From Janthinobacterium sp. (GTDB lineage: Bacteria; Pseudomonadota; Gammaproteobacteria; Burkholderiales; Chitinibacteraceae), in assembly GCA_025360045.1 (NCBI GenBank), contig JANYCY010000057.1:34599-98598 (forward strand): a stretch of DNA of 64,000 nt, written 5' to 3'. Below, piece by piece: positions 56,836-64,000 of this stretch. Within the stretch, counting starts at the first letter, position 1. Each line of letters starts with the position of its first letter. A program made the position numbers and the translations under genes. The notes under the pieces are model-generated. The model was not told the DNA's origin. It saw nothing but the letters and a program-made list of their open reading frames with translations, and searched no databases.

Positions 56836-57067
56836 CTTTATTCCTCTGAATGTTTTCTACGAGTAGTCGTATGCCATTATTGGTCTTACGCATGCTCTAA
56901 ATTCAATGACGTTTAATCGTTCAAAGTAATGAATAGTTTACTTTCAGTGTTATATTTACGAATGAAAGCAATGAGTTTGATCTGGCTATTTACTTACTTT
57001 AAACTTATTATGCTTAGCATATTTTTGCGGTGGCATGCTTCCTGATCCCCTGAACGGTCGTAGTAAG

Positions 57068-58675
57068 ATGCATAGTTGGATATGGAGTTTTCCTGCTGGC
57101 TTGATGCTGATAGGCACTGTATTTGCGGCTTCAATGGGCATTTGGGTACAAACTCGGCCTATTTTTGCGGGGCGGAACGCTTTTGTCGGAATGTGGCTAT
57201 CGCTTTGCTGGTGGTGTTTGTTTGCCGTGCTGGAAATCTCGGTGGTCGGCGTAGAAAACAAGGCCATGTTTGCCAGATGGACTTGGCCCGCCATTATTGC
57301 AATGCCTAGTTGCTGGGCCATCTTTGCTTTACGTTATCTTTATGGCTGGCAGGGGCAAATTAAAATTAAGGCCAATTGGCTTTTGGCTTTACCTTCTATT
57401 TTTTTAATTGTGCTCGCAGTTACAGATCCTGTGCATCACGGTTTATATCGTAGCTATCGACCACTTTCAGATGCTTTTAATGCTCAGCTTAGTTATAAGC
57501 CGGGTTGGGTTTTTTATTCCTCTGCATTTTATTTATATCTATTAATGCTGAGCGTGCTTTCTATTACAATTTTAAGTTTGGCACGGGCTGCCCGTTTATA
57601 TCGACGACACTATTGGTCTTTTTTAATTGCTTCATTGCTGCCGTGGGTTGCGAATTTAGGCTATATCACAGGGTATTGGACTCTCTTTGATTTTGATCCA
57701 ACTCCATTTTTATTACTGACTACTTGTCATATCTTTGCATATTTAATGTGGCGAGCTAATTTATTTGATCTAGTACCTGTTGCTCGTAATTTACTCATTG
57801 ATTCTTTGATTGATCCTATTCTTTTGTTAGATGGACAGAATAGGATTATTGATGCAAATAAATCCGCATTTCAATTATTGCTTGGCCATGCAGATGATGG
57901 GCTCATTGGTATTTCAATTAGTCGCTGGCCTTTATTAGAACAATGGATTAAAACGGCTGATGGTAAAAATTTAGAGTGGCAAGGCCAATACTTTGAATTT
58001 AGCCAAACCTTTGTACCCGCAACGGCATCAGTACGTTTATTTGTTTTGCATAATATTACGGCGCGTATTTTAGTCGAGCTAGAATTACAAAAAGCTTTAG
58101 CCGTACTAGAAGAGCAATTGAATGAAAACCAGCAGCTACAGCTTAAATTACGTGAAGAAGCAATTCGCGATTCTTTAACCGGAGCTTATAACCGGCGCTT
58201 TCTGGAAGAAGTGGCTCAATACGAGTTGGCCCATGCTATAAGAACTAAGCAGCCCATTTCATTAGTGCTGATTGATTTCGATCATTTCAAGCAGATTAAT
58301 GATCACTATGGCCATGCGGGGGGCGATGCCGCTTTACGGGCTTTTACCCTGTTTTGGCAACCTTGGCAGCGAGCGGGAGATTATTGCATTCGCTATGGCG
58401 GGGAAGAATGGCTCTTACTCTTGCCCGCTTGCAGTGCAGATCAAGCCTTTGAGTTAATTGATCAGTTTCGTCAGCGCTTTGCAGAGCAGAAGATTTATCT
58501 TGAGCAGACTGCGTTTCAGCTGACCTTTTCGGCGGGGATTGCAGCGTATCCTCCGTATACGGCCGAGCTAGCTGTTTTACTTGCCGAAGCAGATAAGGCT
58601 TTATACGCTGCGAAGCGCTCTGGCAGAAACCGAGTATTGCTCGCGGCAAGTTTACAAAGTGCCGCAAGTGATTAG
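57068..58675 (+). CDS. 7TM-sensor diguanylate cyclase with a GGEEW site
   Basis: A 535-aa membrane protein. Seven transmembrane helices (about residues 5-225) match the histidine kinase N-terminal 7TM region. A PAS-like domain (about 240-335) and a coiled coil (LEEQLNENQQLQLKL) follow, then a GGDEF domain with DSLTGAYNRRFLEE, DFDHFKQINDHYGH and the signature RYGGEEW near residue 444, where the usual final Phe is Trp. Other catalytic residues are conserved, so activity is plausible. The ATG at 57068 begins the first helix; an alternative is 57035. It has no close co-directional neighbour upstream. Confidence 0.88.
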   Translation: MHSWIWSFPAGLMLIGTVFAASMGIWVQTRPIFAGRNAFVGMWLSLCWWCLFAVLEISVVGVENKAMFARWTWPAIIAMPSCWAIFALRYLYGWQGQIKIKANWLLALPSIFLIVLAVTDPVHHGLYRSYRPLSDAFNAQLSYKPGWVFYSSAFYLYLLMLSVLSITILSLARAARLYRRHYWSFLIASLLPWVANLGYITGYWTLFDFDPTPFLLLTTCHIFAYLMWRANLFDLVPVARNLLIDSLIDPILLLDGQNRIIDANKSAFQLLLGHADDGLIGISISRWPLLEQWIKTADGKNLEWQGQYFEFSQTFVPATASVRLFVLHNITARILVELELQKALAVLEEQLNENQQLQLKLREEAIRDSLTGAYNRRFLEEVAQYELAHAIRTKQPISLVLIDFDHFKQINDHYGHAGGDAALRAFTLFWQPWQRAGDYCIRYGGEEWLLLLPACSADQAFELIDQFRQRFAEQKIYLEQTAFQLTFSAGIAAYPPYTAELAVLLAEADKALYAAKRSGRNRVLLAASLQSAASD

Positions 58676-58722
58676 AAGGGGTAGAATTGCGCCTTGCTGC
58701 AAGCTCAGCCATTGGACGCACC

Positions 58723-59547
58723 ATGACAGAACATCACGAAATCAAGCCCGGCCAGTCGGTCGAGCTGCTCAAAGAACTACATATCCTGACTCGCGACGGC
58801 AAGCTTAATCAAGATAGCCGCCGCAAACTCAAGCAGGTTTATCACCTCTATCAGTTTATTGAGCCGCTGCTAAAAGAAGTACAGGCCGACCACCCTGAAG
58901 TGACCTTGGTTGACCACGGAGCAGGTAAGTCTTATCTGGGCTTTATTCTTTACGATTTATTCTTTAAAGATAAGCCGAGTTCTGGCCATATTTATGGCAT
59001 TGAAACCCGCGATGAGCTGGTTAAAAAATCGCAAGAATTGGCTCAGCGCCTAAACTTCCCCGGCATGTCTTTCTTGAATTTATCGGTCGCCGAATCGACT
59101 GATTCTGATCTCTTACCAGACACCATTGATGTAGTCACGGCGCTGCACGCCTGTAATACCGCCACCGACGATGCCATTGCTTTTGCGCTTAAAAAGAAAG
59201 CCAAATTTATGGTGCTCGTGCCCTGCTGCCAAGCTGAAATCGCTACCGTGCTGCGTAAAAACAAAGCTAAATCGCTCAAGAACCCGCTGGCAGAAATCTG
59301 GCGCCACCCGATTCATACCCGTGAATTTGGCAGCCAGATCACCAATGTACTGCGCTGCCTGCAGTTAGAAGCGCACGGCTACCAAGTAACGGTTACTGAG
59401 CTGGTAGGCTGGGAGCATTCGATGAAAAACGAATTAATTATCGCCCAGTATAAAAACCTACCCCGCCGCAAACCCGCCGAACGCCTTGCTGCCGTATTGG
59501 CAGAGCTAGGCTTGGATGAGATGGGGGAACGGTTTTTTACGGTTTGA
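58723..59547 (+). CDS. SAM-dependent methyltransferase (Methyltransf_32 type)
   Basis: A 274-aa methyltransferase. The SAM motif I is VDHGAGKSYLGFILYDLF (about residues 69-86). The later ALHACNTATDDAI and VLVPCCQAEI segments are characteristic of the Methyltransf_32 group (GSTCD/METTL25-like). The substrate is unknown. The ATG at 58723 is used, with weak GGAC upstream. It lies 47 bp after the 7TM-GGDEF gene in the same direction and may share its transcript. Confidence 0.87.
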   Translation: MTEHHEIKPGQSVELLKELHILTRDGKLNQDSRRKLKQVYHLYQFIEPLLKEVQADHPEVTLVDHGAGKSYLGFILYDLFFKDKPSSGHIYGIETRDELVKKSQELAQRLNFPGMSFLNLSVAESTDSDLLPDTIDVVTALHACNTATDDAIAFALKKKAKFMVLVPCCQAEIATVLRKNKAKSLKNPLAEIWRHPIHTREFGSQITNVLRCLQLEAHGYQVTVTELVGWEHSMKNELIIAQYKNLPRRKPAERLAAVLAELGLDEMGERFFTV

Positions 59548-59623
59548 TTGAGATGTGGGCAAGATAAAATATTTTGCTGCGCCCTGCGGATTTGCTTAGT
59601 AAGCGTGCAATATTGCAATAAAT

Positions 59624-59652
59624 AACACCGGCCTTGGCCGGTGTTCGTGTTT
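59624..59652 (+). terminator. Terminator of the methyltransferase gene
   Basis: AACACCGGCC / GGCCGGTGTT forms a perfect 10-bp stem with a two-base centre, followed by CGTGTTTT. It lies between the convergent methyltransferase and 61-aa genes and may serve both. Confidence 0.8.
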
Positions 59653-59694
59653 TAACGTCTGATTGATAGGTTTGCGGTTTTAACATAGACACCC

Positions 59695-59880
59695 TTAAAA
59701 CCGCTCCCTACATCGCCATCGCCACTCCTCGATCTTGGCCGCTGCAACAATCGCCGCTTTGCGCAGGCGTAGCTCTAGGCCTGTATCTAGTTCAACCTCG
59801 AAATAGAAAGCTGATCCACCAAGGCGGGCATCACAGAATGCCATTGGCTTATCTAGTAGTTTGCTGATTAGTGCTTTCAT
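59695..59880 (-). CDS. Small hypothetical protein, 61 aa
   Basis: No family recognised. It begins MKALISKLLDKPMAF, continues with an acidic/hydrophobic beta-like stretch (GSAFYFEVELDTGLELRL) and ends in a Trp/Arg-rich tail (EEWRWRCRERF). GGAG lies five bases before the ATG, which supports expression. It is divergent from a LysR-type regulator gene and could be its target. Confidence 0.65.
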   Translation of the reverse strand: MKALISKLLDKPMAFCDARLGGSAFYFEVELDTGLELRLRKAAIVAAAKIEEWRWRCRERF

Positions 59881-59931
59881 GGTATCTCCAATTTGCTTTT
59901 TAAATTTGTAATTGGAGTGTATTTTGATTCA

Positions 59932-59963
59932 TTATCTGGATAAACCCATGATAACTGGACAAA
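59932..59963. promoter_or_regulatory. Putative LysR-type binding region
   Basis: TTATC (59932-59936) and GATAA (59950-59954) form an interrupted dyad, and TCTGGATAAAC is followed by the imperfect direct repeat AACTGGACAAAC. It sits in the divergent space between the LysR gene and the 61-aa gene. Confidence 0.4.
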
Positions 59964-59973
59964 CTGTTCCTCT

Positions 59974-60888
59974 ATGAAAACAATGCCTTCGTCCGATGCG
60001 CTCCTGGTGTTTGATGCGCTTGCCAGGCTGAGAAGCTTTACTGCAGCGGCTGATGAGTTAGGCTGTGCTAAAAGTTATGTCAGCCAAAATATTAAGCGCC
60101 TAGAGGCTGATTTAGGGGCTGTGCTGGTATTGCGAACCACAAGAAGGGTAACGCTGACCGAGGTAGGGCAAACGCTGGCGATGCGGGCAGCTCAGCTACG
60201 CGTTTTAATGGCAGGCTTGAAAGCAGAAGTCAGCAGTATGCAAGATCAGCTGGCTGGGCCGCTTTTGATCAGCAGCCCGAGTGGTATCGGGCAATATGTA
60301 CTGGCACCGATTCTGGCCGAGTTCGCAATTCATTACCCCTCTTTGCAGGTGCAAATGACGGCACAAAATAAGCTGCAGAATATGGCGGAAGGAGGAATCG
60401 ATTTCTGCCTGCATTCGCGCAATGTGCTGGACGACAGCATGGTGGCGCGGCCCTTGGGCTTCACGCAGAAACGCCTTTATGCCTCGCCACTATATTTAGC
60501 CAAGGCGGCCAAATTGCAACATCCTTGTGATTTACGCCAGCATCGGGTTTTTTGCCACGAGAGCTTGCATGAGCAGATGGGCTGGCAGCTAGAAAAAAAT
60601 GGTGAAGTGGTAAGGGTAGAGCTAAGGCCTACGCTGGTATGCAATACCTTTGGGGCGATTGCCAGCGCGGTGGAGGCAGGCTATGGCGTGGGTTTGCTAG
60701 ATAACATCATTGCCGCGCCGTATTTACGCCAAGGGCTAATACAGCCGGTATTGCCCGAATGGCTAGCGACGCCTAAACCGTATTTTTTGGTATTCCCCTA
60801 CCGGCAACCCATGCCCAAAAAATACGAAGCATTTATTCAGTTTGTAGTGCCCCGTTTGCAGGCAAGGCTAAGTGAGTCGATGATTTAG
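59974..60888 (+). CDS. LysR-family transcriptional regulator
   Basis: A 304-aa regulator. The N-terminal winged helix-turn-helix (about residues 5-65) contains FDALARLRSFTAAADELGCA, SYVSQNIKRLEADLGAVL and RTTRRVTLTEVG. The effector domain (about 93-300) is of the periplasmic-binding fold. Many LysR proteins of the PecT/AaeR-like subgroup share the SYVSQ recognition helix. The effector is unknown. It is divergent from the 61-aa gene. Confidence 0.93.
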   Translation: MKTMPSSDALLVFDALARLRSFTAAADELGCAKSYVSQNIKRLEADLGAVLVLRTTRRVTLTEVGQTLAMRAAQLRVLMAGLKAEVSSMQDQLAGPLLISSPSGIGQYVLAPILAEFAIHYPSLQVQMTAQNKLQNMAEGGIDFCLHSRNVLDDSMVARPLGFTQKRLYASPLYLAKAAKLQHPCDLRQHRVFCHESLHEQMGWQLEKNGEVVRVELRPTLVCNTFGAIASAVEAGYGVGLLDNIIAAPYLRQGLIQPVLPEWLATPKPYFLVFPYRQPMPKKYEAFIQFVVPRLQARLSESMI

Positions 60889-60945
60889 CAAGGGGCATCA
60901 TGCCCATCTGGCAACTTAAGCAAAACCAAGGGGAAATGATGCTTT

Positions 60946-61014
60946 TGTAGCTTGGGTTACGCAATATATCTGAGCTTGGTAAACCTCGCACGCAGACTGC
61001 TAACCCAAGCTACG
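60946..61014. mobile_element. MITE-like palindrome, GTAGCTTGGGTTA type
   Basis: GTAGCTTGGGTTA (60947-60959) and its perfect reverse complement TAACCCAAGCTAC (61001-61013) bound a 67-bp element. A shorter inverted pair, GATGGGT (61039-61045) and ACCCATC (61066-61072), follows directly. Both lie between the LysR and ACT genes. Confidence 0.75.
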
Positions 61015-61083
61015 AATTCTATTTATATCGCCAGCCTCGATGGGTATCGCCCAACAAGCGGCTCCACCCATCCTACAAATGCA

Positions 61084-61476
61084 TTACTCAGCAAGCAAGC
61101 TACCCAGTAAATCTCTCGCTTTCGCATCGTCATCGGTACTGACAGCCACATAGCATAGGCCACCTAAGCGCTGTAATGTGCTAATGCCACGAATTGAAAG
61201 ACCAGCATCGCTCAGCTGACGAGTAATTTGCGCCAAAGCGCCGGGCTTGTCTTGCAGCATCAGGGTTATCACATGATCGCTGACTACCGTAAAGCCATAG
61301 GCAGAGAGGCAATGCATAGCGTCATCAGGTTGATCGACGCTAATTTCAACAATGGCGTTGCTCGCCACGCTTTGCGCTTTTAGCTCCAAAATATTGATAC
61401 TGGCTTGGGCTAACACGTCGGTAATTTCGGCAACTAAGCCCACACGATCACTGGTGATCAGGGTGAAGTGTTTCAT
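61084..61476 (-). CDS. Double ACT-domain protein coupled to histidine decarboxylase
   Basis: A 130-aa protein made of two ACT domains: MKHFTLITSDRVGLVAEITD (about 1-65) and VITLMLQDKPGALAQITRQL (about 70-130). ACT domains bind amino acids and regulate enzymes. No catalytic or DNA-binding domain is present. Its start overlaps the stop of the decarboxylase gene by four bases (ATGA), so it is translationally coupled and may sense histidine or another amino acid for that enzyme. Confidence 0.85.
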   Translation of the reverse strand: MKHFTLITSDRVGLVAEITDVLAQASINILELKAQSVASNAIVEISVDQPDDAMHCLSAYGFTVVSDHVITLMLQDKPGALAQITRQLSDAGLSIRGISTLQRLGGLCYVAVSTDDDAKARDLLGSLLAE

Positions 61477-62585
61477 TCGGCGTCCTTTATCATGTCTGCA
61501 ATCAGGGCATCAATATGCGCTTTGCTCACACCCGACATCGTAATGATGTGGCTGTGATCGTCTTGTGTAGCGAGCTGCCATTGGTTTTTAATGGTTTCGC
61601 TAACTTTAGGCAGAATCACGGTGAGTGCACCGGGGTTACGCCAAGCTTTAATGCCATGTGCGTTCAATTGTTCTACTGTGTAAGCCGCCACTTCTTGGCA
61701 ACTGATTAAACGCGCTTGCAAACCAGCCTTGCCCCATTGCTTAATCGCTTGCCACAAAATCAGCGGAGTAAAGGCATTGCGCGAACCGGTAATGGTGGTA
61801 TCCATTGTGCCGATATAACCAATCGAGCGGCCAATCCGGTCTACATAGCGTTTTCTGGCAATAACTACGCCGCAAGGCAGGGGTGAGCCGATAAATTTGT
61901 GTCCAGAGATCGCAATCGAATCTGCGCCTTCGCTAAAGTCGAAAGCCGGCTTTGGATCGAGAAATTGGGCAAATGGGCCACAGAGTGCGGCGTCGCAATG
62001 GATGTAACGCTCACGAATCACCAACTCATCCATGATGGATTGGATCTTACGGATATCGTCTTTGGCTTCTTTCATGGTGGTGCCGATATTGGCAAACACA
62101 ATCGCTGGCACATCGCGATGCAGACACATGCTTTCTTTCAAGTCTTCGTAATCAATTTCGCCATTGCCTTGGGTGCGAATCATGATATGGCGCAGGCCTA
62201 AAAAGTGGATGTTTTTGGCCACGCTGTAATGTGTTTCTTCTGAGAAATACACAATACCCTTGGGGTGTAATTCACGCGCAAGATAAAGGCCGTAAAGATT
62301 GCCTTCTGTACCGCCATTGGTCACATAGCCCCAGTAATCATTCACCGGTGCATTAAAGAGATCGGCAAAAAAGTGCACGACTTCTTGCTCGATTTCACGA
62401 GTAGCAAGGCGGTAAGTGCTGCTTTGAAATGGATCACCAACATTATTAATAGGGAATTGCATAAAGCGAAACAGACTGGAGTAATCCAAATCATTGGCGC
62501 AAGGGTAGCCAAGAAAATGCTGGCTGGCGTCGGATAGGCTGGTGTAAAGCGCGTCAAGCCGCGTTTGGTCTGCTGCAGATAGCAT
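61473..62585 (-). CDS. hdc: PLP-dependent histidine decarboxylase
   Basis: A 370-aa group II decarboxylase converting histidine to histamine. The sequence follows the enteric (Morganella/Klebsiella) type: FMQFPINNVGDPF, WGYVTNGGTEGNLYG, ETHYSVAKN, IFANIGTTMK, HCDAALCGPF and the PLP lysine in SGHKFIGSPLPCG at residue 230. Serine decarboxylase is a related alternative. The ATG at 62585 gives the usual length; the frame extends 29 codons further without support. The ACT gene overlaps its end. No histidine/histamine antiporter lies in view. Confidence 0.9.
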   Translation of the reverse strand: MLSAADQTRLDALYTSLSDASQHFLGYPCANDLDYSSLFRFMQFPINNVGDPFQSSTYRLATREIEQEVVHFFADLFNAPVNDYWGYVTNGGTEGNLYGLYLARELHPKGIVYFSEETHYSVAKNIHFLGLRHIMIRTQGNGEIDYEDLKESMCLHRDVPAIVFANIGTTMKEAKDDIRKIQSIMDELVIRERYIHCDAALCGPFAQFLDPKPAFDFSEGADSIAISGHKFIGSPLPCGVVIARKRYVDRIGRSIGYIGTMDTTITGSRNAFTPLILWQAIKQWGKAGLQARLISCQEVAAYTVEQLNAHGIKAWRNPGALTVILPKVSETIKNQWQLATQDDHSHIITMSGVSKAHIDALIADMIKDAE

Positions 62586-62811
62586 GGAGATCTCATCTTT
62601 TGGATGGTTGTATTGCAGCCAGCCTTCTTTGTGGAAAGGGGCTACCGTGAATGGCTCGTGGAGCTGCACCAATGCTAATCGGCTTCGCCATGCTATTCAA
62701 GGGGGAGAGTCCCTGATTAGGCTCTTACTTTGCAAATATGCCGCACGACTCCATGAGTGGGAAAGAGGCTACAATCAGGCGGGACTTGATACAAACTAAT
62801 TTAAAAAGATG

Positions 62812-62885
62812 TGTAGGGTGTGCAAACCGCTTTTCTTGCGCACCGGCCCTTGGTGCGCAAGGACTTCGTCCTTGTACACCCTACG
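62812..62885. mobile_element. MITE-like palindrome, TGTAGGGTGT type
   Basis: TGTAGGGTGT (62812-62821) pairs with ACACCCTACG (62876-62885; nine of ten), enclosing an inner TTGCGCACC / GGTGCGCAA hairpin and an AAGGACTTCGTCCTT palindrome. It is the same general class as the palindrome at 53632. Confidence 0.7.
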
Positions 62886-62903
62886 AACCCTAGTTGCTTT
62901 TCC

Positions 62904-62945
62904 TCCATGGAACTCTGTGCTCTCTGTAGTTCAAGATTTGGGTTC
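62904..62945 (-). repeat. Reverse-oriented 5' module of the composite repeat
   Basis: Read on the minus strand it gives GAACCCAAATCTTGAACTAC, then AGAGAGCACAGAGTTCCATGG, matching the 5' module of copies A and D. It lies 24 bp upstream of the SDR start, facing away from the gene, with copy D facing away on the other side. Confidence 0.7.
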
Positions 62946-62969
62946 TAAAAAATAGATCAAAGGAAAAAC

Positions 62970-63680
62970 ATGAAATTACTTTGTATCACTGGCGGATCTG
63001 CGGGTTTGGGCGCGGCGCTGGTCAACTTATATCAAGCTCAAGGCTGGCAAGTGTGTGAGTTCTCGCGCAGTGGCAAGCTTGCAGGTCATATCAGCGTTGA
63101 TTTGGCAGCAAGCAATGCGGCTTTGCTGGTCGATGCGCATTTCTCTCAGCTTGCTGGTCAAGCTTGGGAAGAGGTGCTGCTGATCAATAACGCGGGCATG
63201 CTCAGCCCGCTATCCCCAGTTGCTACGCTGAATGATGAGGCCATTGCCACCAATCTGAATCTGAATTTCAATACGGCGATCCGCATTATTGCAGCGTTTA
63301 TTCGTCATTTTGGCGATCTGCCTGCACGTAAAACTGTGCTGCAAGTTTCATCCGGCGCAGCAATTCGCGGCTATGGCAGCTGGTCTTTGTATTGTGCGAG
63401 CAAAGCAGGCTTGGAACACTTTATTCGGGCGCTGGCGGTAGAGCAAAGCACGGCGGCACATCCGGTGATCTGTATTAATTTTGACCCCGGCGTGATGGAC
63501 ACCGCCATGCAAGCCGAAATCCGCTCGCGCACAACAGAAGAATTCCCCGACGTAGGCCGCTTTATTGCCCGCAAAGAGCAGGGCTTATTACGCCAGCCAG
63601 AAGATGTGGCAGCGGCAATTGCAAGGCTGGTGGCTTCTGGGATTCAAGGTGGAGAGCGATATAGTGTGGAAGAGGTGTAA
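62970..63680 (+). CDS. Short-chain dehydrogenase/reductase
   Basis: A 236-aa classical SDR. The cofactor motif TGGSAGLGAA lies near residue 7, NNAG near 75, the catalytic Ser in LQVSSGAA near 131 and the YCASK (Tyr-x-x-x-Lys) pair near 145-149. EFSRSG after the second strand suggests NADP(H). The overall pattern resembles sepiapterin-reductase-like SDRs, but the substrate is unknown. AAAGGAAAAAC precedes the ATG. The gene is bracketed by outward-facing modules of the composite repeat. Confidence 0.9.
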   Translation: MKLLCITGGSAGLGAALVNLYQAQGWQVCEFSRSGKLAGHISVDLAASNAALLVDAHFSQLAGQAWEEVLLINNAGMLSPLSPVATLNDEAIATNLNLNFNTAIRIIAAFIRHFGDLPARKTVLQVSSGAAIRGYGSWSLYCASKAGLEHFIRALAVEQSTAAHPVICINFDPGVMDTAMQAEIRSRTTEEFPDVGRFIARKEQGLLRQPEDVAAAIARLVASGIQGGERYSVEEV

Positions 63681-63690
63681 AGGGGAGCGG

Positions 63691-64000
63691 AAACCCAAAT
63701 CTTGAAACACGGAGGACACAGAGAACACGGAGTTTCACGGAGGAAAACAACGTTTGAATTAAGCCATTTTTTGGTTTTGAGTCGTTTCAACCTCAGTAAA
63801 GATGAATTTATATCGCGACTCCCAGTGCGGGGCTTAAATCACCCCTTGAAGCACGCCGAAGCGAGGAATAAGCGGATCGGGGTTTCGGAAAAGGGGTAGC
63901 GAGGCAGCGAGCGAGCAGCCTTTTTCGCCGAGCCGATTATCCGCAGTGAGGGGCCTTCGTGCTGGTCGGGGCGGCCTTCTTTGCTTACTTTCTTGGCCGT
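63691..64000 (+). repeat. Composite dispersed repeat, copy D, cut by the window end
   Basis: The 5' module AAACCCAAATCTTGAAACAC with CACAGAG/AACACGGAG repeats starts ten bases after the SDR stop. In the structured module, outer stem GCACG (63851-63855) pairs with CGTGC (63958-63962). The inner stem CGGAAAAGG (63886-63894) pairs with CCTTTTTCG (63919-63927, one G-U). The window ends inside the TTTCTTGGCCGT hairpin. Confidence 0.85.

Larger units (their letters stand above)
62586..62969. other. Region between hdc and the SDR gene
   Basis: It holds the hdc promoter side (no boxes identified), then a MITE-like palindrome and a reverse-oriented 5' module of the composite repeat, both listed separately. 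No additional gene was found. Confidence 0.5.

Overview
The window looks like a chromosomal segment of a Gram-negative betaproteobacterium. The gene set and order fit Neisseriales of the Chromobacteriaceae/Chitinibacteraceae type (Iodobacter-, Deefgea- or Chitinibacter-like). Supporting evidence is the run engB - cytochrome c4 - resB - ccsB, a complete Pil-Chp twitching-chemotaxis operon, tol-pal next to ruvCAB, a single-Cys DksA, and Mg-type hemB. The genus is an inference; no rRNA is present. No prophage, integron, CRISPR array or complete insertion sequence was seen.

Layout. 1-4.3 kb: 3' part of a sensor kinase, tRNA-Lys, a membrane PAS-GGDEF-EAL protein and a small DUF3617-type protein. 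4.3-13.5 kb (minus): the Chp operon pilG-pilH-pilI-pilJ-chpA, without the pilK/chpB adaptation enzymes. 13.6-18.5 kb: a possible small RNA, engB, and a cytochrome c4 gene followed by the system II cytochrome c maturation pair resB-ccsB. 18.9-25.6 kb: an uncharacterised protein, a two-gene TPR/degenerate-GGDEF operon, a membrane protein with dgkA, ackA, and a divergent orphan protein with a lysine-less lipoyl-like domain plus an E3-binding domain. 25.9-28.4 kb: DAHP synthase, a Fur-family regulator, dksA and a small cytochrome c. 28.5-37.7 kb: a TonB-like gene, ruvC/ruvA/ruvB with two interposed genes, then tolQRAB-pal-cpoB. 37.9-41.9 kb: queE, a small secreted protein, queC and hemB, separated by repeats. 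42-50 kb: dadA, a TetR regulator with an HPP-family membrane protein, elaA, argH, a SPOR protein, dsbA and threonine aldolase. 50-64 kb: a chemoreceptor, an M14 peptidase, slyX, a YgiQ-type radical SAM protein, secreted carbonic anhydrase, a 7TM-GGDEF protein, a methyltransferase, a LysR regulator, a histidine decarboxylase/ACT operon and an SDR.

Working together: the strongest functional units are the Chp operon (type IV pilus control), cytochrome c4 plus its maturation pair, RuvABC, Tol-Pal, QueE/QueC, and histidine decarboxylase with its coupled ACT protein. Several c-di-GMP-type proteins and two chemoreceptors suggest a motile, surface-associated lifestyle.

The most unusual signal is a dispersed composite repeat of about 250-410 bp present four times (38.7, 40.5, 51.7 and 63.7 kb). 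All copies have the same orientation and each lies 3' of a plus-strand gene. The copies differ in sequence but keep the same base pairing: an outer stem is ACACG/CGTGT in one copy and GCACG/CGTGC in the others, and a central hairpin has different arms in each copy that still pair. This points to selection on RNA or single-strand DNA structure rather than on protein. Short palindromic MITE-like elements cluster around them, and the SDR gene is bracketed by outward-facing copies of the repeat's 5' module.
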